Assembly: GCA_003486705.1 (NCBI GenBank)
Contig: DNGE01000159.1
Location: 7,978-13,590 of the forward strand
Direction: 5' to 3'
DNA length: 5,613 nt
Source: Bacillota bacterium
GTDB lineage: Bacteria; Bacillota_I; Bacilli_A; MOL361; Turicibacteraceae
The notes below the pieces were generated by a model. That model ran no database searches and had not been told where the DNA came from. It worked only from the letters and a program-made list of their open reading frames with translations. Made by a program: the position numbers and the translations under genes. Numbering within the stretch: position 1 is the first letter of the stretch; every line of letters starts with the position of its first letter. Shown piece by piece: positions 1-5,322 of this stretch.

Positions 1-339
1 GCTGTGATGGATTTTTATAATGTCGAAGAAGATGAAATTATCGTGATTTATGACGATTTAGATTTACCTCAAGGTCGCATTCGCCTTCGTTTAAAAGGTA
101 GTGCAGGTGGACATAATGGAATTAAATCGATTATTCAACATTTGAAAACGCAAGAATTCAAACGTATTAAAGTTGGAATTGATCGTCATCCAAAAATTCC
201 GGTTGTCGATTATGTATTAGGTAAGTTTACTGAAGACGAGTTGGCGTTAGTGAATCAGGCGGTTGATATATCTGTGAAAGCTTGTGAACTCGCGTTAACG
301 GAATCGTTTAATAAAGTCATGACGGAGTATAGTAAATAA
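1..339 (+). CDS. pth: Peptidyl-tRNA hydrolase, C-terminal part (5' end outside window)
   Basis: Peptidyl-tRNA hydrolase releases peptides from peptidyl-tRNA that dropped off the ribosome, recycling the tRNA in the cytosol. The frame is open from base 1, so the start lies upstream; 112 residues remain, roughly the last 60 percent of a family that is usually 185-195 aa. Recognisable family blocks are YDDLDLPQG (the first Asp, fragment residue 18, corresponds to catalytic Asp93 of E. coli Pth) and GSAGGHNGIKSI (Asn at fragment residue 39 corresponds to Asn114, which binds the substrate). These are followed by the QEFKRIKVGI strand and the DYVLGKF segment. The N-terminal catalytic His and Asn are off the window. 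The stop is TAA at 337. In B. subtilis this gene is spoVC and lies in the same block as mfd and spoVT, which supports the call. Identification is secure; activity cannot be judged from a fragment. Confidence 0.96.
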   Translation, partial: AVMDFYNVEEDEIIVIYDDLDLPQGRIRLRLKGSAGGHNGIKSIIQHLKTQEFKRIKVGIDRHPKIPVVDYVLGKFTEDELALVNQAVDISVKACELALTESFNKVMTEYSK

Positions 340-378
340 GCATTGTATGTTCGATGTATCATAAATTTCTCACATTTT

Positions 379-400
379 AGAACAATTGTTCTTGTTTTTT
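379..400 (+). terminator. Perfect 14-bp palindrome plus T-run after pth: weak terminator or operator
   Basis: AGAACAATTGTTCT at 379-392 is a perfect inverted repeat, and it is followed after TG by six T (395-400). Read as RNA it gives only a 5-bp stem with an AATT loop before the U-run, so it would be a weak intrinsic terminator for pth. The same bases contain GAAC-N4-GTTC, the core of the LexA (DinR) operator of Bacillota, so they could instead be a repressor site ahead of mfd. The sequence alone does not decide between the two. Confidence 0.4.
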
Positions 401-460
401 GTATTTTATTTAATGGTTTGGAAATACTAAGAAAGAGTAGATGTGAGCTGCAATGATGCC

Positions 461-486
461 TTGATTTTATAAATGTCTTTTATAAT
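461..486 (+). promoter_or_regulatory. Tentative sigma-A promoter for mfd
   Basis: A perfect TATAAT lies at 481-486, with a TTGATT at 461-466. The spacer of 14 bases is shorter than the usual 16-18, so the -35 assignment is doubtful. A second TATAAT at 495-500 has no recognisable -35. The 190-base gap after pth, with a possible terminator inside it, makes a separate promoter for mfd reasonable. Read-through from pth is the alternative. Confidence 0.3.
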
Positions 487-518
487 GGAATAAATATAAT
501 ATGTTTTTATGGGAAAGC

Positions 519-526
519 AGGTGATG
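519..526 (+). promoter_or_regulatory. Ribosome binding site that sets the mfd start
   Basis: AGGTGATG at 519-526 matches seven bases of the AGGTGATC portion complementary to the 16S rRNA 3' end. Eight bases separate the AGG (ends 521) from the GTG at 530, which is the usual aligned spacing. The ATG at 509 lies upstream of this site and has only AT-rich sequence before it, with no Shine-Dalgarno match. The TTG codons at 527 and 536 are spaced less well. Confidence 0.65.
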
Positions 527-529
527 TTG

Positions 530-3500
530 GTGAGTTTGACAAATGATTATCTTTTAAAATCAAAAGACATGAGTACCTTATTAAATTGTTTAAGTCAAGA
601 TCATCAAAATGTCTTGGTGAGCGGGGTAACGCCATCTTTTTATGGACCTTTATTAAAACTTATCCACAGTGAGCAAAAACGCCCCATCGTTGTCATGACA
701 CAAAATTTATATCATGCGCAGCGATTATACGATAATTTAACAGCCATTATGGATGAATCAGATGTGCTTCTTTTTCCAATGGATGAGTTCATAACCGCAG
801 AAATGCTCGCCTCAAGTAGTGAGCTTCGCATTGAGCGAATGAATACGTTAGCGTCTATTATTCAAGATGAGTGCAAATTAATCATTACGCACGTCGCGGG
901 AGCGACGCGTTATTTAACACCACGCGAAATATTTGAAAATGCTGAAATTAGTTTAAAGGTCGGGGGCATTTATGAGTTAAGCGATATCAAGCGAAAGCTT
1001 GTTGAGCTTGGCTACCGATCAGTTCGTGCCGTTGAAAGAATGGGGGAATTTTCAGCGCGCGGTGGGATTATTGATATTTTCCCAATGACTCAACAAGATC
1101 CTATTCGTGTCGAGTTTTTCGACGATGAAATCGATACAATTCGTCACTTCTCGACGGAAACACAACGATCTATTCAAAACGTTGAGCACATTTCAATTCC
1201 GCCAACGTACGAACTTGTTTATTCTGATCAACAAGCGCAAGATTTTGAAACAAAACTAAACGCCTTGATGAACAGAACTTTGCCGTTAATTAAACCAGAA
1301 GCGCAAGAAACATTGCAACATAAAGTCTTCCAAGATATCGAAAGCATCAAAAATCACCAAAACCTCGATATCTTACATAAATACGTGACACTTCTATACG
1401 ATGAGCCCGCAACCTTACTAACGTATTTAAATAATCCAATGGTCATCTATGTCGATTATTCGCGAATTATTGAGAATCAAGAACACATGAATGAAGATGC
1501 CCTTCAGTGGCAGGAAGGTGCCATTGAAGCTGGCCGTACCGTTGTAGATTTAAACTTGTACCAACCGGTCACAGAACAATCGGCACACGTACAATTATTC
1601 TTACTAGAACATACAACACGCCTTGAAAATATCAAACTGGATTCAAACGTCAAGCTATACACGAAAAGTGTGTCAGAGTACCACGGACAATTACAATTCT
1701 TTGTTTCTGAATGTAAACGTCTTAAGGAAAATGACTACACTGTTTTTATCGCGGTTCACAGTGCCGAAACACGCAACAAGTTGGTGAACTATTTAGAAGA
1801 AGCCGGCGTGCGCGTTGCGATGCCATCAAATGTGGATGAAGTCAAAGAAGGATACGTTCATGTTATTTTTGAAAAAATTAATGTGGGATACGAATTCATC
1901 GAAGATAAAATCATCGTCTTTACAGACTATGAAATAAACGCCCAACGTAAGAAGGCAACCGTGTACAAAAGTTCGTTCAAAGAAGGTAAGAAGCTTAAAG
2001 ATTACAATGAACTTGAACTGTACGATTATGTTGTTCATGTGCAACACGGTATTGGACAATATATTGGAATTGAGACACTCGAATCGGGTGGGACACGTAA
2101 AGATTATTTAATGATTGCCTATCGTGGTGATGATAAACTTTATGTGCCTATTGATCAAATTCACATGGTTCAAAAGTATGTGGGTTCTGAAGGTGCGAAG
2201 CCAAAAATTCATAAGCTTGGAACTAATGAATGGGAAAAAACAAAAGCTAAAGTTAAAAAGACGGTTAAAGATATCGCCGACAAGCTCATTAAAATTTATG
2301 CGCAACGTGAACATTTACCGGGTTATGGATTTAGTAAAGATGGTATTGAGCAAAAAGCATTTGAAAATAGTTTCCCATTTGTTGAAACAGATGATCAATT
2401 ACGTGCCGTATCAGAAATCAAAGAAGATATGGAACAACCGCATCCAATGGATCGTTTACTCATCGGAGATGTTGGATATGGAAAAACTGAAGTGGCGATG
2501 CGAGCAGCCTTTAAAGCCGTGATGGATGGCAAACAAGTCGCATATTTAGCACCAACAACCATCCTAACTAAGCAACATTATCAGTCTTTTGTTTCCCGAT
2601 TTAAGGATTTCCCAATAAATATTGGATTATTGAACCGATATGTCACACCAAAAGAGCAACAGGAATTGCTAAGTAAGATAAAAAGTGGTAAAATAGACAT
2701 CGTTGTCGGAACGCATCGACTACTATCAAAAGATGTAGAATTCAAAGATTTGGGGCTTTTAATCATCGATGAAGAACAACGGTTCGGAGTAGAACATAAA
2801 GAAAAGATAAAAGAATTTAAGACTGAAGTAGATGTTTTAACACTTACGGCTACCCCAATTCCAAGAACATTGCAAATGTCGATGATTGGAATTAGAAGTT
2901 TGTCGCTGATTGAAACACCACCATTAAATCGCTATCCAGTACAAACTTATGTACTCGAAGAGCATGATGGTGTCATTCGTGATGCAATAGAGCGTGAATT
3001 AGCTAGGGATGGACAAGTGTTCTATTTATATAATAGAGTATCAGATATAGAGAAACGCGCCGCTAGAATTTCTAAGCTGGTGCCAGATGCACAAGTTGTG
3101 TATGCTCATGGTCAAATGAGTAAAGAGCGACTTGAACAAACGATGGCAGACTTTTCAGAGAAAAAGTTTAATGTACTCGTCTGTACAACCATCATTGAAA
3201 CAGGGATTGATATACCAAATGCTAACACCTTAATCATATCAGATTCGTACCGACTAGGGCTTTCACAACTTTATCAGTTAAGAGGGCGCGTGGGACGTAG
3301 TGATCGTATCGCTTACGCATATTGTTTATATCCAAAAAACAAAGTGCTAACTGAAAATGCAGAAAAAAGACTCCAAACCATTAAAGAGTTTACGGAGCTT
3401 GGTTCTGGATTCAAAATAGCAATGCGTGACTTAGCAATACGAGGTGCGGGTGATATGCTTGGAGCACAACAGTATGGATTTATTGACACAGTCGGTTTAG

Positions 3501-4060
3501 ATCTATATACACAATTATTAAGTGAAGCTGTCGTGCATGCACGCGAAGGTAAATCATTTGAGGTCGCTTCCTTTGAAGTGCCTAAATTGGAAATGCAATT
3601 TCCAGCGAAAGTTGACGCTTATATTCCTGATTATTACATCAGTGATGAGTCAACCAAAATTGAAATTTATCAGAAAATTAAAACAGTCAAAACAGAGATT
3701 GAATATAACGATATCATTGATGAGTTAATCGATCGTTTCGGTGATTTCCCTGATGATGTTAAGTATCTCGTTGACTTAACTTTCTTAAAAAATTTAACAG
3801 AGCCGTATCTTGAAAAAACAAAATCCACTAAAAATACAATTGAATTCATAATAAAGGAAGAAATTACACAAGATATTGATGGACAGTTATTATTTGAAGC
3901 TGTACATAAAATAGGGTCGATGATTCGCTTGGCTTATAAAGAGAATCGCATTAACATCGTTTTTGATTTGCCAGCCTTTAGAAAAGTGCAATGGTTCGAA
4001 TATGCTGTACAATTATTTACAAATTTCGAAAAATACAAAAAAGATGTAAAAAAGGTATAA
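530..4060 (+). CDS. mfd: Transcription-repair coupling factor Mfd
   Basis: Mfd is a DNA translocase that pushes stalled RNA polymerase off damaged template strands and recruits UvrA for nucleotide excision repair. The start chosen is GTG 530, giving 1176 aa against 1177 in B. subtilis; ATG 509 would add seven residues but has no ribosome binding site. Domains in order: UvrB-like N-terminal module (about 1-350, with GEFSARGGIIDIFP at 172-185), a variable linker domain, the CarD-like RNA polymerase interaction domain beginning at DYVVHVQHGIG (499), RecG-like helicase lobe 1 with Walker A GDVGYGKTE (646-654), DEEQ box (747-750) and TATPIPRT (773-780). Lobe 2 ends with QLRGRVGR (916-923). The TRG translocation region lies around RDLAIRGAGDMLGAQQ (966-981), and the C-terminal autoinhibitory domain follows. 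All key motifs are intact, so it should be functional. It precedes spoVT by 58 bases with no terminator between, suggesting co-transcription. Rare ATA and AGA codons cluster in its second half. Confidence 0.97.
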   Translation: MSLTNDYLLKSKDMSTLLNCLSQDHQNVLVSGVTPSFYGPLLKLIHSEQKRPIVVMTQNLYHAQRLYDNLTAIMDESDVLLFPMDEFITAEMLASSSELRIERMNTLASIIQDECKLIITHVAGATRYLTPREIFENAEISLKVGGIYELSDIKRKLVELGYRSVRAVERMGEFSARGGIIDIFPMTQQDPIRVEFFDDEIDTIRHFSTETQRSIQNVEHISIPPTYELVYSDQQAQDFETKLNALMNRTLPLIKPEAQETLQHKVFQDIESIKNHQNLDILHKYVTLLYDEPATLLTYLNNPMVIYVDYSRIIENQEHMNEDALQWQEGAIEAGRTVVDLNLYQPVTEQSAHVQLFLLEHTTRLENIKLDSNVKLYTKSVSEYHGQLQFFVSECKRLKENDYTVFIAVHSAETRNKLVNYLEEAGVRVAMPSNVDEVKEGYVHVIFEKINVGYEFIEDKIIVFTDYEINAQRKKATVYKSSFKEGKKLKDYNELELYDYVVHVQHGIGQYIGIETLESGGTRKDYLMIAYRGDDKLYVPIDQIHMVQKYVGSEGAKPKIHKLGTNEWEKTKAKVKKTVKDIADKLIKIYAQREHLPGYGFSKDGIEQKAFENSFPFVETDDQLRAVSEIKEDMEQPHPMDRLLIGDVGYGKTEVAMRAAFKAVMDGKQVAYLAPTTILTKQHYQSFVSRFKDFPINIGLLNRYVTPKEQQELLSKIKSGKIDIVVGTHRLLSKDVEFKDLGLLIIDEEQRFGVEHKEKIKEFKTEVDVLTLTATPIPRTLQMSMIGIRSLSLIETPPLNRYPVQTYVLEEHDGVIRDAIERELARDGQVFYLYNRVSDIEKRAARISKLVPDAQVVYAHGQMSKERLEQTMADFSEKKFNVLVCTTIIETGIDIPNANTLIISDSYRLGLSQLYQLRGRVGRSDRIAYAYCLYPKNKVLTENAEKRLQTIKEFTELGSGFKIAMRDLAIRGAGDMLGAQQYGFIDTVGLDLYTQLLSEAVVHAREGKSFEVASFEVPKLEMQFPAKVDAYIPDYYISDESTKIEIYQKIKTVKTEIEYNDIIDELIDRFGDFPDDVKYLVDLTFLKNLTEPYLEKTKSTKNTIEFIIKEEITQDIDGQLLFEAVHKIGSMIRLAYKENRINIVFDLPAFRKVQWFEYAVQLFTNFEKYKKDVKKV

Positions 4061-4101
4061 TTTATTTAAAAAAACTAAAAATAAGATTAGATAATTTGAA
4101 A

Positions 4102-4108
4102 GTGAGGT
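4102..4108 (+). promoter_or_regulatory. Ribosome binding site of spoVT
   Basis: GTGAGGT at 4102-4108 includes GAGGT and lies ten bases before the ATG at 4119. It excludes the in-frame TTG at 4110, which would sit almost on top of the site and would add residues not found in SpoVT/AbrB family proteins. Confidence 0.6.
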
Positions 4109-4118
4109 TTTGTTTAAG

Positions 4119-4658
4119 ATGAAAGCTACTGGAGTAGTACGTCGTATAGATGACTTAGGTCGTGTTGTTATCCCAAAAGAAATCCGCAGAACGATGCGTA
4201 TCCGCGAAGGGGATTCTTTAGAAATTTTCGTTAATCAATCAGGTGAGGTTGTATTAAAAAAATACTCACCAATCGCAGACATTTCAGCATTTGCTCAACA
4301 ATATGCTGATGCAATGAATGCATCAACTAAAAAAGGTATCTTAATCGTAGACCGCGAAGATATCATTGCAGCTTCAGGAGACATGAAAAAACAATACTTA
4401 AATCGTCGTGTTAGTCGTCCATTAAGCGATATGATCGAAAACCGTACTTCAAAAATCGTTGAAGGTAAAGAAGTTTTAGAAATCGTTGACGGTGAAAGTA
4501 CTGAACGTTCTTACGTATTAATTCCTATCATCTCTAATGGAGATAGCTTAGGAGCTGTAATCGTAGTTGGAACTGAAGAAGATGAGTTAATTAACGATTT
4601 AGACGTTAACAGCGCAAAAATTGCAACATCATTCTTAGGAAAATACTTAGAGGGATAA
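4119..4658 (+). CDS. spoVT: Stage V sporulation regulator SpoVT (AbrB family)
   Basis: SpoVT is a DNA-binding transition regulator that activates or represses sigma-G dependent genes in the developing forespore. The protein is 179 aa (178 in B. subtilis). Residues 1-52 form the AbrB-type swapped-hairpin DNA-binding domain: MKATGVVRRIDDLGRVVIPK is nearly identical to the family signature, followed by EIRRTMRIREGDSLEIF. Residues from about 55 to the end correspond to the GAF-like domain that in the known structure mediates tetramerisation and probably senses an unknown ligand; this half is more diverged, as expected. The start at ATG 4119 matches the conserved MKATG terminus and has a ribosome binding site. 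AbrB itself is a similar but much shorter protein (about 95 aa), so length plus GAF domain favours SpoVT. Position directly after mfd matches B. subtilis. I see no convincing sigma-G promoter in the short gap, so its regulation here is unclear. A hairpin terminator follows. Confidence 0.95.
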   Translation: MKATGVVRRIDDLGRVVIPKEIRRTMRIREGDSLEIFVNQSGEVVLKKYSPIADISAFAQQYADAMNASTKKGILIVDREDIIAASGDMKKQYLNRRVSRPLSDMIENRTSKIVEGKEVLEIVDGESTERSYVLIPIISNGDSLGAVIVVGTEEDELINDLDVNSAKIATSFLGKYLEG

Positions 4659-4669
4659 TCCCCCATATC

Positions 4670-4701
4670 AACCTCACCCACCTTTGTGGGTGAGGTTTTT
4701 T
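4670..4701 (+). terminator. Intrinsic terminator of mfd-spoVT
   Basis: The arms AACCTCACCCAC (4670-4681) and GTGGGTGAGGTT (4686-4697) form a perfect 12-bp stem with a CTTT loop. The stem runs into a row of six T (4696-4701). It begins 12 bases after the spoVT stop, a classic Rho-independent terminator. Its CACCC..CTTTGTG..GGGTG.GG sequence resembles the hairpin part of the tandem units that follow. Confidence 0.93.
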
Positions 4702-4743
4702 AATGCCGATTTTCCCCCCCAAGGGTGCGATGTGGCGCTAGAG

Positions 4744-5010
4744 TGGCATGCCCCCCCTTGTGATGGGGGGGGTGTTGTGCGACAAGTCGTTGGGGTGAAG
4801 GTGACACCCTTTGTGATGGGTGGGGATGTTGTGCGACAAGTCGTTGGGGTGGAAGGTGGCCCGCTTTGTGATGGGAGGGATGTTGTGCGACAAGTCGTTA
4901 GAGGAGATTGGCCCCCCTTGGTGTTTAGAGTGAGGTTATTCGACAGGTCGTTGGATGGTGGTGGCACCCTTTATGATAGAATTGATGTTAATCAACAATC
5001 CATTAAATCA
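4744..5010. repeat. Five imperfect tandem units, about 50-58 bp each, G/C-rich
   Basis: Units start at TGGC or its variants: about 4744, 4802, 4857, 4909 and 4962. Each has a C-run, a short TTTGTGAT-like spacer, a G-run, then the core GTTGTGCGACAAGTCGTT and a GGGGTGG-type tail. The core is identical at 4774-4791, 4828-4845 and 4882-4899, diverged at 4935-4952 (GTTATTCGACAGGTCGTT) and nearly decayed at 4987-5004. Core spacings are 54, 54, 53 and 52. CGAC-N2-GTCG, a small inverted repeat, is kept in the first four cores. The block is much richer in G and C than its surroundings, which suggests an acquired or amplified element. It lies between two convergent genes. Long open frames cross it on both strands but look like by-products of the low stop content and the 54-base period. 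Function unknown; decay increases toward guaB. Confidence 0.85.
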
Positions 5011-5040
5011 GCATCCCTCCCCATTAGAAAAAAAGATTAG

Positions 5041-5164
5041 CTTTAAGATTCCTAAACCAAGTGAATAAATATTGCACAGTACTACAAAATCCAACATTTC
5101 CCGGGAAACATTTATCACTAAAATCGCACAATGTAGTTTTTCCATATATTGTAATAAAATTCAT
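5041..5164. other. AT-rich intergenic stretch without a recognisable gene
   Basis: No open frame with a ribosome binding site and no RNA gene is visible here on either strand. The one ordered element is the 12-bp palindrome at 5097-5108. Short inverted words ACTACA (5081-5086) and TGTAGT (5133-5138) flank it, but they are too short and too far apart to be convincing. It is part of the convergent gap between spoVT and guaB. Confidence 0.5.
5097..5108. repeat. Perfect 12-bp palindrome
   Basis: TTTCCCGGGAAA is a perfect dyad, standing out in AT-rich DNA because of its central CCCGGG. With no loop it would not be an effective RNA hairpin, so if functional it is more likely a protein-binding site. 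No promoter is close enough to assign it to, and chance is possible. Confidence 0.4.
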
Positions 5165-5192
5165 TTGACGCAATAATAGCATAGAAAATACT
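5165..5192 (+). promoter_or_regulatory. Candidate sigma-A promoter in the spoVT-guaB gap
   Basis: TTGACG (5165-5170, five of six to the -35 consensus) and AATACT (5187-5192, four of six to the -10 consensus) are separated by 16 bases. Transcription would start near 5199 and run rightward into the hairpin at 5252-5277, with no open reading frame between. In AT-rich DNA such pairs arise by chance, so this is tentative. Confidence 0.33.
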
Positions 5193-5226
5193 TATTTGGG
5201 TTAAAATTTAAACGATAGTTTTTTTT

Positions 5227-5259
5227 AGAAGAAGAAAGAAGAAAGAAGAAAGAAAGGAG
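5227..5259 (+). repeat. Pure-purine tract with GAAGAAA heptamer repeated three times
   Basis: GAAGAAA occurs at 5231-5237, 5238-5244 and 5245-5251, with partial copies on both sides. The whole of 5227-5259 is purine on this strand and is directly preceded by eight T (5219-5226). It resembles a simple-sequence repeat subject to slippage. On the opposite strand it is a pyrimidine tail right after the hairpin at 5252-5277. Confidence 0.75.
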
Positions 5260-5277
5260 CCAACTATGGCTCCTTTT
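5252..5277. terminator. Hairpin with 9-bp stem, possibly a bidirectional terminator
   Basis: AAAGGAGCC (5253-5261) and GGCTCCTTT (5268-5276) pair perfectly around the loop AACTAT. Rightward, the stem ends in TTTT (5274-5277), which would end a short transcript begun near 5199. Leftward, the stem is followed by a T/C-rich tail (complement of 5227-5252) and would back up the guaB terminator. The hairpin is clear; its direction of use is not. Confidence 0.6.
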
Positions 5278-5288
5278 CAAATTTAGAC

Positions 5289-5314
5289 AAAAAAAATCCC
5301 GTCAAATTGACGGG
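5289..5314 (-). terminator. Intrinsic terminator of guaB
   Basis: On the minus strand CCCGTC pairs with GACGGG (5298-5303 with 5309-5314), extendable inward by two A-T pairs, and is followed by T then A then eight T (complement of 5289-5297 as read leftward). It starts eight bases past the guaB stop codon, as expected for a Rho-independent terminator. Confidence 0.9.
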
Positions 5315-5322
5315 AGTAATTA

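Noticed and set aside
1826..2766. Several short open frames on both strands within mfd
   Set aside because: They overlap the highly conserved mfd frame, lack ribosome binding sites and resemble no known family; they are shadows of the real gene.
4056..4061. TATAAT overlapping the mfd stop codon as a spoVT promoter
   Set aside because: No acceptable -35 element is found 16-18 bases upstream, and A/T-rich codons plus the TAA stop explain the match. A sigma-G type promoter was looked for and not seen.
4765..4849. G-quadruplex from the G-runs of units 1 and 2
   Set aside because: Runs are separated by loops of about 20 bases, far longer than in canonical quadruplex motifs.
4674..4967. Open frame on the minus strand across the array, a proline/threonine-rich 97-aa product
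   Set aside because: No ribosome binding site or promoter. The low-complexity Thr-Cys-Arg-Thr-Thr type repeats are the translated tandem units, and the frame ends in the terminator.
4744..5010. CRISPR array
   Set aside because: Units are contiguous with no unique spacers, the similarity extends through the whole period, and no cas genes are near.
4684..5040. Open frame on the plus strand across the tandem array, predicting a 118-aa repeat protein
   Set aside because: It starts at a TTG inside the spoVT terminator with no ribosome binding site, and its repeats follow directly from the 54-base period. The opposite strand is equally open, as expected of G/C-rich repeats with few stops.
5081..5138. 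ACTACA and TGTAGT as an inverted repeat flanking the 12-bp palindrome
   Set aside because: Six-base arms separated by 46 bases are expected by chance in AT-rich DNA.
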